A DNA stretch of 64,000 nt from Auanema rhodensis (Eukaryota > Nematoda > Chromadorea > Rhabditida > Rhabditidae): the NCBI GenBank assembly GCA_964057225.1, contig OZ059898.1, positions 7,564,001-7,628,000 of the forward strand, given 5' to 3'. A program made the position numbers and the translations under genes. A model generated the notes under the pieces. That model saw nothing but the letters and a program-made list of their open reading frames with translations, was not told where the DNA came from and did not search any database. How positions within the stretch are numbered: the stretch's first letter is position 1; each line of letters opens with the position of its first letter. Of this stretch, positions 23,901 through 36,202 are shown piece after piece.

Positions 23901-25480
23901 TTTGAACATTTTTTTTGATATATCAATGCCTTTTATGATTTTTATTAGATTACTAGATGTTCAACTTGTCATATAACTATAATGAAATCTCTGACAAATT
24001 TGATAAAAATTTGAAAAAAGCTCGAATATGAGGATATTTGACTTTTTAATACAAAAATTCTTGAAGAAGAAGATGCTAAACGAGATATAGATATGCATGT
24101 ATATTGCCCTTTCATACTCGGATGAGCAATATTACTACCAAATATGAGGGCAACCAGTAGATTTTCATTATTGTGTAGATATGTATGGATTAATCATCCT
24201 TCTTTCTTTTTTTTTTCATTATGTTTAATATTATTGGAAGACATATAAAGATATAAGAAATAAGGAAGCCAAATCATATGATATCACTAAACAGAACATT
24301 TGCTTTCATGATTACTGTTAAACAAGCCAAAGGATGTTTGATTTTAGATCAAATCAAAAGTGAATACGAAATGAACAGAAAATTTGGTAGAAAAGCCAAA
24401 TTGGAGGAAACCGTCTGGGGGAAAAGTGCAGCTGAATTGCCGGGATAAGAAGGAAGAAGACGTTGTTGAGCATATTGAATACAATGGGAAAGGCGATGGA
24501 AGAATAGTGAGATGAAAGCTGAACATAGAGAGAATGATATATAGGGGGGGGGGAGGAAAAGAGAGAGATTGAGAAAGCTAGGGAGGGAAAATAAATTCAC
24601 TTCCTTCAGATGTGCTCGATGCCCATCCTCTTCATTCTTTAATTTCATATGAAACTGGAGAAAGTTTAAAGGAAATAAGGCATATATAAGAAGTATTGTA
24701 TTCAGTGGTATACTAGAAGTTTTTTGGTATGATAAAGCTAAAATTATAAAAATATAAATACGAAATAAGATAAATTTTGAAGAAATATGGAATATTATGA
24801 TGATTTTTTGATTGATTAACAATACTTGAAATTTGTTTAGAACATCTGAAAAGATATATTTAAACATAAAATCAATATAAATAGTTAAATGTATATATAT
24901 ATATGTGTTTATAATTATGAAGAATACCATAGTTACATAAATATTATATTATTTATAAATATAATTATATTACGCTAAATTATAATTTTCTATTTAATTT
25001 TTTTTCTTCAAATTTACGAGAAAACAACTTGTTAGTTATAAATTTTGTCAATGATATACACTTCGAAACAAAAGAACTTGTATAAATACTTGATAATTCA
25101 TATAACAATTTTCTTTTATATAGTTAATTGATGAAATATATTATCACAGCTTTCTATTGTATTCAATATAACTATCTACTTTTCTTTTTTTACAATATTC
25201 TTTCACATTTTCTCTCTTATACTCTCTTAATCTTTTTCTCTCTCTCTCTCTTCAATTCACAGGCCAAGAACATTGATGATCGTCAATGTGGGCCAGGTTC
25301 AAGGTCTTTTATCTCTTTCAAACATCTCAGACCTCTCTTCACATAGCTCGTTCAATCGATCGTTCATCCATAGCTTTGATTATGAATTGCTTGAATATTA
25401 TTTTAAAAACTATTCTGTTTGACTAAATATTTGTGTTTCTGTTAATTCTCTTATCTTAACAAAAATCTAATTTAGATAAT
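20932..25480. other. 4.5 kb divergent intergenic region (insulin-like / HDEL protein)
   Basis: No complete gene is supported. The region should contain both promoters. It carries a CRE palindrome TGACGTCA (23305-23312) in a GC-richer island at about 23300-23510, TA-rich runs near 23817-23852 and a run of ten G at 24544-24553. The minus-strand frame at 22784-23077 has a good splice acceptor and could be a real exon. The 193-codon minus frame at 24349-24930 is hydrophobic, AT-driven and interrupted by the G run, so I do not call it a gene. Confidence 0.45.
23305..23312. promoter_or_regulatory. Consensus CRE (TGACGTCA) in the divergent intergenic region
   Basis: The site is a perfect 8-bp cAMP-response-element palindrome. 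A further half-site, GACGTCA, lies about 70 bp downstream. It is about 2.4 kb upstream of the insulin-like start and 2.2 kb upstream of the HDEL-protein start. Binding by a CREB/ATF factor is inference. Confidence 0.35.
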
Positions 25481-28400
25481 ATGCGTGAACATCTGTTATT
25501 TCGTTTTATAGCCATTTTTGGAATTTTATTTGAAGCACAGTAAGTTAGACTAAATAACTCTCTTATAATACATAATATTTTTATTTTAATTTTTGCTAAA
25601 TATTTGATCTCATTCTTTTCTCGGTCTATTACATTCACATACACATCCAGCTTCCTCTCCTATTAATCTAAATCACTCAGTTTGGCACGTGAAAATCAGA
25701 TCTGACATCATTGAAAAAGATCTCGAATAATTAAAAAAGATTTTCTTAGAAACTAAAATAGTTGGTCTACTAGATTACAAATGAAATAGATATACGTATA
25801 TGTAGATATCTATACATATCTACTTATATAATACAAAAAAGATAATAATTTATATATTATTTAAGAAAATTCAAGAAAATTCAAGAAAATCACAGAAATT
25901 TAATGATTATTTCAGCTAATCATATTGATTTTTCACATTTCTTACAGATGTCACTGCCCTCACATGGCTAAGTTCAATCAAATGGAAAAAACAGGACCTC
26001 AACCTCCTGGAGCACTTCCTGACGGTGATAAGGTAATCAATAATGAAAAAGACTTTGACCTTTTTTAAATTTATAATATTTATAAAATATTTGAAGGGTT
26101 GGGATTGGGATGAAACCAGAGCACCTGGAAGCGTTCCAGAAGATCATTATATACAAACTACATTTATTCATCGTAGTAATACAGGTACAAAAATGATTAT
26201 TTCAAATTAAAAATAATAAAAATATTTAGAAAGTGATAAGATATATGCTAGAAATGTTATGAAAATAGTTAAAGAGGTTCAAGAACGATTGAAACGAGAA
26301 GCAAGAGTAACAATAGACAATGAAAATGTAAGTTAAAAAAGCTAAAATGAGTAATTTATTTATTTTCTTCATAAAAATATGAAAAGCAAGGGAAAGGCCA
26401 CTTTATAGTTTATTTTATTATGCTGTCCAATATTGGATACTATTTTTGAAAGAAAATATTGAGAGCTCAAGAGAAAAGAGGGGAGGAACAGATCACAGAA
26501 AAATGGCTGTTTCTTCTTGAGAAAGTAAATTAAAATCAATGAAATGAAGATATAAAATATAAAAAAACGGAATTAGCAGGTTATAATTCGATAAAAAAAT
26601 TTTCAAAGCCTCCTTTTTATCGTTTTTTTCACTGAATTATATAGAAATAGGGAAATCTACTGTCAAAGTTATGTTGGGTTTTCCTATTTTTTTTTTTTTG
26701 GAAATAAAATAAAAGCTTCATCATATGAACTAACTAAAAATATCTATTTAATAGATACAAACAATATTTTTAAATAAAAAAGAATAGAATAAACGAATTG
26801 TTACCGTATAAAGGAAATTTTTATTTATGTTAATTACCGGATTTCACGTCTACACATCTTTTCCTATACTGCTTCAATGAAAAAAAATTAGGAAAAGAAT
26901 GAAAATTAAAAGTTTGATCTATACTTTCAAGTTCTAAAGAGATTAACTTTGACAATAAAAAAATAAATTTTCAGATTGAATGTAATGTTGGGGATGAGAG
27001 TTACAGATGTGCTGATTATCCAGGACAACGATCATATCATTTCTTGATTGTTGAAGATTCGTAAGCAATTATTTAAATTTATTAAGTTTTACTGTTTTTT
27101 AATAATATTTTACATAAACAAACTATAACACAGATTTATAGAGCTAAAGGAGCAGCTGTTTATAGCATAGATAAAAAATATAATGAGAAGGAACTGGGGT
27201 CAATTGAAATGGCTTTATTGGAGTAAGTTTCATTTGAATTTTTTTCTTAAATTTAAATTATATGCTAGAATAATATTATAAAACTTACATGCTTCATAAA
27301 CAACTTTTAGTTTGAGAATAAAGAAAAAATTCTATTTTTAAACTATAGAATTTTTATTTATATACTTTCATTAAGTTGAAGAACTACTTACCGTAGAAAG
27401 TTTCCTGAAATAGCGTGATGGAGTATGACAACCGGAATCTTTATATAAATCAGCATGATCGTTAAGATACAGAAATTGAATAAGCATTAAGCTCCTTTCA
27501 ATTGTTTGAATATCCTTTTACTTTAGAAAATACAAAATATTAAGGTTTTTCTTAATTTAAATAATCATTTGAAGCTTAATCTAGTTTTAACCTAAATTGA
27601 ACTAAAGCATGGCTATGTACGACACAAGAATGTCAACTGATGACTTCCGTCCAACGTCATCTGTACAAAGAAAGACTTCTGAAGTCTGCAATTTCCGAAG
27701 ACAATTTGAACCAATTAACACGCAATCTTTATTCTGCTTAGAAATTAACTACTGTTGCATTTCTTTCATTAGAAAATAATTTTTAAGATAAAAGGGAAAA
27801 TTTTCATTGGATTTTCAGATAAAACAAAAAGTTTTTAAGCGAATTTTCATAATTGCAGTGCATTCTCGAGACATTCACCAACTCCACTGACAGTATTTGC
27901 ATCGAAAGCAGCTGATCCTCATGTTGGTTTTGTTCGAGAACTTTCTGCAAAAGAAATTTCGGCTATGGGCAAGCCATCGACACCCGAACAGCTTTCAAAG
28001 TTCAGTCCTTTAGAGTTTAAATTGGTTGAGCCTACATTATTAGAATTACGGTAGAGTTGTTATATAATTTTTTAAATCTATCTGCTATATTATAGTCATG
28101 GAGAAGGTCTTGATACAGTTGCTCATAAACTTACAGAATTTTCAAACCAAAAAGAATTTGATATCGCTTTGAAGGAGCATAAACATGTATTTGTCCTATT
28201 TTGGACGAACGGTATCATCTCTATTCATCTTTAAATATTATTATAATATTTTTTTAGTATTTTCTCTCAGTCTTCATCAATATAACCTTTGGGCTCGTAC
28301 TTCAAATCTTTTTAATCATCGTACAGTTAATCATTCATTACTATAATCATTATTTTTTTAGCATCTGTATTACTTGCTCATGTAAGATGTCATATCAATT

Positions 28401-29982
28401 CAGATTTTTGTGAAGGTCTAAAAACTGCTGATTTCAATACAATTGTGGCATATGAGTAAGTAACTGATAAGTTCAAACATTTAATTTATTGTTTTTGTTC
28501 TTTTGACTTTTTGACTGAATTCATCAACATGATTAAGAATGAAATTAATTTTTATTAAATGTTAATGTATACGGACATGAACTTTGAAGTTTTTTTGTGC
28601 AAAACATTGAACTTAGCACAAATCTTCTAATTTTGATTGAAAGGTTGAAATAATTTTATTATTTTCATTACAGAGATGGAGTGAATGTTGGAACAACACA
28701 ACATCTATCAGATGTGAAATATTATCAAAGATGGATCCAATTGTGAGTTATTTTCAAGAATCGTCAATACCAACAATGTTTAGAGTAATAACAAGTCCGT
28801 TCATTGAATTGCAGTCGGAAGATCAATTAAAATCGGCCAAGAAAGGTAACAATATAATAATATTGAGCAAACTCTAGATTTTCAATTTATAAATTTAGGT
28901 CAACTTGAAGGAATTGATGACATATTTTCGATTACTATTGGTGTATTTTCTGATAAGACCAGTACAGAATTTTCCCATTTTAAAATTGCCGCTGAAAAAT
29001 TAAGAGGACGTTATCCACTAGCATTCATTGTCAAGCAAGGGTATTTAACTACCATTTTTTCCTTTTTTGATATTTATCATCAATATCTTAGAGCTCAACC
29101 ATCTTTGTCTTCATATCGTTTGAATGAAAAGAAAAAGCGAGTTGATTACGATGGCAGTTTCGACCCAGCTTCTCTAATTACGTTCATCTCAAACTCTCAA
29201 CTACCTTCAATTGTAAAAAAATATATAAGAACGATAAACTTTTCTTTGTTCAGGTGGATATAACCTCAGGATTCACTACAGATGCTTTATTCCGTCAGAA
29301 TAGAATTATAATATGCCTTCTATCTTCTAAAAACTTCGATAGAGCCGAATACGAAAAATTGGCGGCTAGAGACGAATTGCGCAAATCATACAGCTTCACT
29401 AGGATAACAAGGTTGTTTCATAGTTTTGGTGCACTCCTTAACTTTTCACCAAATTTCAGGGAAGGAGGGACAGCTGTTGATGATACCATTGATAGACTTT
29501 TTATTGAGAATGGAGAAAAACCAACAGTAATCTTGTTTGATAAGGTATGCCACTATCCTAGTCTTCATATTAATTTTGTTACAGGATAGAGTCTTCTTCC
29601 TAACACTTACTAGCGAGACAACATCTGAAAACATCCTCACGTGGGCGCAGCAGACCCATCAGAAGGAACCTGAACGTAGTTATGCAAATATAACATTCAA
29701 AAAAGGAACTAATTTCAGTTGAACTATCTCTTAAGGACGTCCACCCCTTACGCTTGCTTCAAGTTGGGCATGTTAATGATCTTTTCGGCAAACAAAACAC
29801 TGTTCTTCTACCCGACCACACATTATTCAAAGACATGGTAGGAAATACTTCGGACTTTATACTAGTAATATATACATAAACAGCCGCCCTCTCATCCATC
29901 TATTGACTTCCGCTCAGCTGGAACTGGAGGATGTCCATTTATGGCAGGTGGTGGTGGAGGAGCATCACATGATGAGTTATAA
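25481..29982 (+). CDS. ER-resident multi-thioredoxin-fold protein with C-terminal HDEL (TXNDC16/ERp90- or PDI-like)
   Basis: The start [20 protein letters not shown] is a signal peptide and follows TTTAG five bases before ATG. The mature protein begins [10 protein letters not shown]. An N-terminal region of unclear fold (through about 28060) includes [19 protein letters not shown] thioredoxin fold follows (about 28120-28730): [20 protein letters not shown], with FSLS where a catalytic domain has CGHC, ending [18 protein letters not shown]. Two PDI b/b'-like folds come next ([20 protein letters not shown] at about 28930, and [20 protein letters not shown] at about 29262). The end is [18 protein letters not shown] and stop at 29980-29982. 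HDEL is an ER-retrieval signal. Without CxxC it is probably a chaperone or scaffold rather than an oxidoreductase. Three introns exceed 500 bp, unlike most genes here. A reading-frame conflict lies near 28727. The TXNDC16 link rests on architecture only. Confidence 0.75.
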
Positions 29983-30875
29983 AAACAATTGATTTCATAC
30001 TGGCTATATTGGCAAAGTAAAACGGGAATAATTTAATTATTCATTAAATATCTTTTGACACCAATTAAATAAAGAAAACCGCATATCTGTAACCACAATG
30101 AAGATCTCTTATAAAGAACAAAGAATTAGCATTTGCATACACATGGTAGATAAAGAATAGTTGGGAGATGACTAACAAAGAGATCACAGCCAACTTAAGC
30201 AACTACCACTACGAGTTCATGACAATACTACAGACTTATTACAATTGGAATCAATAGTCGGAGATCTCTCACATTAACACGGGACTAACGTCATTCACAT
30301 ATGATAAATCTTAAATAAATCGTGAGGATGAAGGTGAGTAAAAGACTGTTTACAATACAAAAATTTTACATCTATAAAAATAACCGGCTGTCTGACTAAC
30401 CTACTATATAAACCGAGTTGAACTCAATATAGCATTGTCATAAAACATACTGAAATAATGATACCTGAACAGCGAATACGAAGTATATTTCCTATGATAC
30501 ATTATACCCGAGAGAAAGGCACAAAACGGAAGTTTGTACGTAGAGAACACTGAAAAACGTTTATTTAAAAAATTGAGTAATAAACTCTGTTAGTACTCAT
30601 AGTATTGTAATTAAGAACTGTATACACGACTTCTACCAACTTAGATTCACGGAATAAAGTTATTTCATATAAATTCAAGTCACAAAGATAATTATTTTAA
30701 TATTAATCAAAGAAAAGAAATAACAATATTCCTTTGATTTCAAATGGTCAAGACGACTTCGTAGATTACAGTATACGAACTTCATATCCGAGCCTTACCG
30801 TTAGAACATCAATAAGACTCGGAATAGCAGAAAATTAATCTTAATAAAAACAAAAAAAAACTAACTGACCCCTAA
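29983..30875. other. Convergent intergenic region, HDEL protein to BRE1
   Basis: AT-rich sequence holds the 3' ends of two convergent genes. I see no open coding exon, RNA gene or long repeat in it. Confidence 0.5.
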
Positions 30876-33800
30876 TCATCCAATATACGCCCGTTGGAAA
30901 TCATTAGCACCAAAGCCGACATTGCATTTCGGACATTTACGTTGTCGTGTGTCATACCTAAGAAATTCAGTAAACCATCAAAAAAATATATTTGATCGAC
31001 TTACCTTGTTTTTATGCACTCAAGACAGAAAACATGGAAACATTTAGTTAAAATAGCGTCTTTACGATTTACTTTACAAGATGGACATGTGAGAATTTCC
31101 TGTAAAACTTAAAATAAATTTAGCAATACAAAAAAACACACTTTAAGCTCTTTGATTTCTTCTAATAGAACAGCATCCGCACTTCCAAGTTTTTCACTCT
31201 TCTGAGACATTTTTAACTTTTTCTTTAAAACAGCCTTTTCTTCTTCTAATCGTCTAGCTTTTTGCATATTAATTTCGTGCTGTTCTGCTTTAGATAGAAC
31301 AGCTTCTTGTAAAAATTTCAGTTGCTCTGTCAACTTTTCATTCGTAGTTGACGAACTGTCAGTTTTCATGGATAATTCCATAACTTGCTTACGTAGCGTT
31401 TCCAAAGTTTTGTTTAGTATTCTGCAATAAAGGAAGTCTTTACTACTCCGCAACGTAAGAAACATACGCATTTTCTTTCGTTTTCACAGCAATTGACTCT
31501 TTTGCTAAAAGAAGACTCTCCTTTACATGTAAATGTTCGCAATTTTGGGCCATCATTTGACGGTTAATATTATGTACTTGGGTTTCGAAAAGAACCTGAG
31601 TGAACAAAATCATGATTATTACAAAAACCAAAAACATACTTTCTCTTCTTTCAGTTTTTGCTGAACCTGAGTGCTCGATATTCGATCACCCATCATTTTC
31701 ATCTTTTCTTGTTCGAGGTACTGCTTTTGTTTCATTAGCGATCCGTTTTGTTCTTGCAATTCCTCTAGGGCCTTAATAGCAAAATACAAAAAGAACGCTT
31801 TTAAATGCCCTTACTTGACCAATAGACTCCAGCTCCTGATTTAAAGCTCCTTCAGCATTCAATAACTCGTTACGTTCTCTGGTTAGAGCCGTTATTTCCA
31901 AATCTTTAGCATTAATTTGTTTTTGATACTCCGCCTATAGATACGTGAAATAAATTTAGCATACAAAAAAATACTTGCCTCAAAGAATCGTAACTTGTCT
32001 TTCTTATCCATTTTCATAAGCTTGTTAATATGACGAGACAATTTTTCATTTTCAGCTCTAAAGCGGCGCTCACGAGAAAGAATCTTCAGAAAAAATATTA
32101 CTTAATACTCTGTTAAAAATATTACCTCGGCTTTCTCCCTAAGTTCCCCTTCAATGTGTTTGAAACCATCGATTAGAGCCTCCAACTCTTTTATTCTTTC
32201 TTTGGGGGATCTGAAACTAAACCACTTTAAAACAAGTTTATACAGTAGCAAATATTACCTATCCTCGTGATCTTTGCCATCACCACTTGGATCATCCGAT
32301 TCATCAATCTCGATAAGAATGCATTTAGAAATTCTTTGACGTTCAGTATCAAGCTCTTTTTGCAACTAAAATACCACAACAGAACGTGGAGAATGATACA
32401 TGAAATGCAACAAACCTTATTAATATGGTTATTAGCTTCCCGCAGTTTTTTAGATAGACGAGCACTTTCAGATTTAAGCTGAGCGTTTTGAGCTTTGGTA
32501 GAACCATATAAGAGTTTATAATCGTTCGCTCGATTGTCCTATGCAATAAGAGAATCAAACAGTGCAGAAAAAAACACTAACCTGGCCACTTGCATTCGCC
32601 AATGACTGTTCATACTCCATCTTTAGAATGTCATACTCCTTTCTAACCTGATTGTTATCGTTATTAATTTTTTCACTGGATGATATAACTTTGCGTAAAG
32701 CTAATTGTTCTTCCTTCTGAACGTCACAAATAAATGTTAAAAAATAATAATATAATACCTTCATGTCCTCCACTACTACAAACATTTCCTGTCTTATTAA
32801 CTCTCGTTCTTCTACAGCTGTTTCGTAGTCTTTTCTTTAAAATGTATAATTACATTATAATATTATACTATTAATAAATACCTGTAGCGCGTAACTTCAT
32901 CCACAGCCAAAGAGAAGAACTTCATCAGGTCTTCATATTCTTTGCTACTTCTACATTTTTCAACGGATAATTGTTTAGCCTAAAACAAAAAATAGATTTT
33001 TATTATGGTAACAATTAAAACCTCTATCTTAGCTAGTTCTAAATCTTGAACGTATTTAAGAATTCGTTCATTTAAATCCTTAATTTCGCCTAATCTAGCA
33101 GCTGCTAATTCTCTCTGTTGTTCTAATTCCACTCGGAGAGCATCCGCCTGAAGAATTGCATACATAAAAAATATTAAGAAAAAACTACATACTTCTTGGG
33201 AGTTTGGTTCACCAGTTGATAAACCATTCGTTACAACACCATTCTGTGGCTTACTTTCATGTGCAGCTGCAGCTATTAGTTTTTGTTGATCCTAAACATC
33301 ATAATTTAACAGAGAACATAATTAGAATCATTCTTACTTTTACCGTTGTGTACAGTCTATAGTCCAGCTTATTGACTTGTCTACGGGCTTTATCCAGTTC
33401 AAACTCTTTATCAGCTTTCTCTTGAATAAGTTCTTCGTTTCTAGTTTTTAACTGTTCAATGGTATCTTCAGCCTCCCGGGCCTAAATTATAGCAAAATGT
33501 ACAAAAAAAAGTTTTGATGAAAAATACTTTTAACTGAGCAGTTGACAGCATTTTTTGCATGCGATAACAGTCTTTGGTGAGACGCGAATTTTCATCACTT
33601 AGGGTTGAATTAAGATGAACTAGCTCGTTTAACCGATCGTCTCGTGAATCTGTGTTACTATCTAAAAATAAAAACATAAATCTGAATTAAACCAATAACA
33701 GACCATCTATATGCGATAGCATACGTTTACTAAGGGATTTATATTGTTCTGCGTTTTTACAAGCTATACTCATTATTTGATTTAGCAATTGAATACTTAA

Positions 33801-34517
33801 ATAGACAGAATAAAATTGAATGAAAGGACGAATTTAGTCACCTTGTTTGTACACGTTTATCATAAACAGCTTGCCGCTCCTGTTCATTCATCTGCACCAC
33901 ATCTTCAAGAAACTGAGCAGATGATTCTCCATGAACAGAGCTAGATTTTAAAAGTTCATTTACATCATGGGCATTTGAGCCCCTCATAACAATAAAACGC
34001 ATTTGCTCATCGAGCTAAAAAATAATGAGAAAAGAATAAAAATAAATTGGATTTATCAATGCTTACATTATTCCAATGACGATTAATAGTGCAACTGGTA
34101 TTTTCATCAGTAGTTTGGCGCTGCCGCAACCTCTCAATTTCTCTCTCCTTTTGGTCTAATACCTAAAACAAATTTTGTTAATGTTTCACGAAGAGGCAAC
34201 TACTACCTTATTTTTATAGCGGACAGTTTCAGATAACTTATATACTTGAACACGGGCAGCTTTATCGTCAATTTCGTTCTGAATACATTGAAAAATATAT
34301 AAAAAAATATTACAAATAAATATAAAAAAATATAGATAAGTAAATTATATAATATTATTTAATATAACAAACAAACCGTTGAATGAATTGAGAGGAGTCG
34401 CATTGATTCAAATTGAACAAGCCTTCTTTTTTTTGCTGCTACTTCCTCATAACCTGTTTGAGAATCATCAGGATCATCAGAGCCTTCGCTCTGATTAGGC
34501 GAAAGGCGTTTGGCCAT
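30876..34517 (-). CDS. rfp-1: BRE1-type E3 ubiquitin ligase (RNF20/RNF40, RFP-1-like)
   Basis: This nuclear RING E3 monoubiquitinates histone H2B together with a RAD6/UBC-1 E2. The protein starts [20 protein letters not shown] at 34517, just after a TTTTCAG acceptor (likely trans-spliced). [11 protein letters not shown] and INRHWNNLDEQMR follow, matching the N-terminal conserved block of RNF20. More than 700 residues of heptad-rich coiled coil run across about 20 small exons. The C-terminal RING has [20 protein letters not shown], then CLECIKTR and [20 protein letters not shown] just before the stop at 30876-30878. The GANDF-x-R-x-YIG terminus is a BRE1 signature. All zinc ligands of the C3HC4 RING are present. 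It is head to head with the RRM gene. Confidence 0.96.
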
Positions 34518-34897
34518 GCCTTTCTTATCCCTTCGCTGAAAAGCGTTATATTCAAACTTGCAGCGTGCTTTGGGAAGAGCCTAAGGAAAAAGAATACATG
34601 GACATATATCTATGTGTATATATAAATTATTAGAGGATATAAAGAAGTTAAATTTGTTTTAATTTGAAAGTTAAATCTGAGATATACAGGCAAAAACATC
34701 ATTTTTCAGGAAAAAAATCTTTGAAAACAATCGGAAAACACAGCGGCCGCCGCTACGGCAGCCGCTCGCTCTAAATTATTCGAACAAGCGTTGCGGGACC
34801 ATTTACGTCACTGGACCTTCTAGGTCGAATTTGAATAAAAGTTTAATTTCAACACAAATTCCATCTTTCTTTTTGAGCATTTTTCAGAAGTAGTACA
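34518..34897. promoter_or_regulatory. Bidirectional promoter region, BRE1 / RRM protein
   Basis: There are 380 bp between two divergent start codons. It contains an unusually GC-rich core for this genome (about 34741-34800) with GCGGCCGC, CGCTACGGCAGCCGCTCGC and a TTACGTCA half-CRE (about 34803). Both genes have an AG acceptor just before ATG. Shared promoter function is inferred from the arrangement. Confidence 0.5.
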
Positions 34898-36043
34898 ATG
34901 GAAAGAAGAGTGTTTGTAAGTGGTATTGGCTTTGATATTACAGAAAATGAACTTCGTTCATATTTTGAAAAGTACGGTCCGATGACTGAGTTTAAACTTC
35001 TACGTGATAGAAATGGTATTAAATTTTCAAATATTGTGAAAGAGCTGTCGTTTAGGAGATAGCAGGGGTCTTGCATTTGTTTCTTTTCAAAAGGAAATTT
35101 CACTTTATAAATGTGTCAATGAAGTATCTCATAGAATTGGAGAAAGATCTCTATCAATCAAAACATGTGATGAGCAGGTATGTAAATATGGTTTTTCCAA
35201 GAAACTATATATTGTACAGGTTACCGTTTCGGGTATACCTTCAAAGCGACTATATGTTTCTTTGTTAAATCTTCCGGATATATCAGAAGATATAATTAGA
35301 GGATGGTTTACCGATTGTGGCCAGGTGCACAGTGTTTCCTTCTCTCCGGTGAGCCAGAGTTAATAAAATTTAATAGTAACATATTCTAGGATGATCTTAA
35401 ATCATATTGTATTGTAACGTTCACCTCAGAAGAAGCTGTGGATCGTTCTTTAACTAAATTGTATACAATTAAGGGAAAGTAATTACTATTTGAATTAAAA
35501 GGAAATATTTTCTTGTTTGCTTTAAGACCATTATTTACGCGAAAAGCGATTCGACGAGAAGATGTAAAAAAGGCAGACCAGTGGGAAAAGGAAAGGGCAG
35601 CTCGAGAAGAAAAAGTTACACATTTTTTTTCTCCTGAATAATATTCAATAATTTTAGCTAAAAAGTAATCCTGGATATCAATATATGGCTGCTCGGCAGT
35701 TTCAAGACTCCAACTATTATTCTGCTATGCCGTCACTACTTGGAAGCAGTTCAACTGCTGCACAGCCCCAACTTGTTCAGCAAACGTATGATGCTCAGAC
35801 ATTTAATTCTTGTATGTTTACTGTTTTTTGTTTTTTTTTATGTAAAAAAAAATATTTTAAGATGATGAAAGTACTAAAAATAATATGTACAATGTCGTAC
35901 GAGACCAGGCTAATCATCAACGAGCATATCAGTACCAAGCATCTTCTTCATCCTCAGGTGAATGAGTGAGATAGTAGTTTATAAAAAATATTTTTTTAGG
36001 CTCTAATGTAGCTAAAGACTTGACTAAGTATGGATACTATTAA
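34898..36043 (+). CDS. Tandem RRM RNA-binding protein (hnRNP A/B- or DAZAP1-like)
   Basis: The start MERRVFVSGIGFDITENELR sits ten bases after TTTTCAG. RRM1 has RNP2-like VFVSGI and RNP1-like RGLAFVSF. RRM2 has LYVSLLNLPDISEDIIRGWF and SYCIVTF, a divergent RNP1. A basic linker, FTRKAIRREDVKKADQW, resembles the segment that follows the second RRM in hnRNP A/B and DAZAP1 proteins. The C-terminal tail is low in complexity and rich in Gln, Ser, Tyr and Asn (SNPGYQYMAARQFQDSNYYS and on), ending LTKYGYY with stop at 36041-36043. Such tails support mRNP self-association. At least seven coding exons are present. TRMT44 begins only 160 bp downstream. The exact orthologue is uncertain. Confidence 0.85.
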
Positions 36044-36202
36044 TTCACGGAACATCATGTTAAATGTCAGTAAATGTTTTTTTTTGAATACGGGTCGTTT
36101 ATTTGTAAAATATATTTATTCTTCATTAGTTGCTATCTTATAGTACAAGCCTATTTTATACTTATTTGACATATTACACTAACAGTTACCCATATTTTGT
36201 AG

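Noticed and set aside
24349-24930. 193-codon minus-strand frame, the longest in the intergenic DNA
   Set aside because: AT-driven Ile/Phe/Leu-rich translation that runs through a ten-G homopolymer and AT repeats; no motif.
25261-25346. Possible upstream exon (AKNIDDRQCGPG) before the HDEL gene
   Set aside because: The signal-peptide exon at 25481 has its own ATG and acceptor; the upstream piece is short and not needed.
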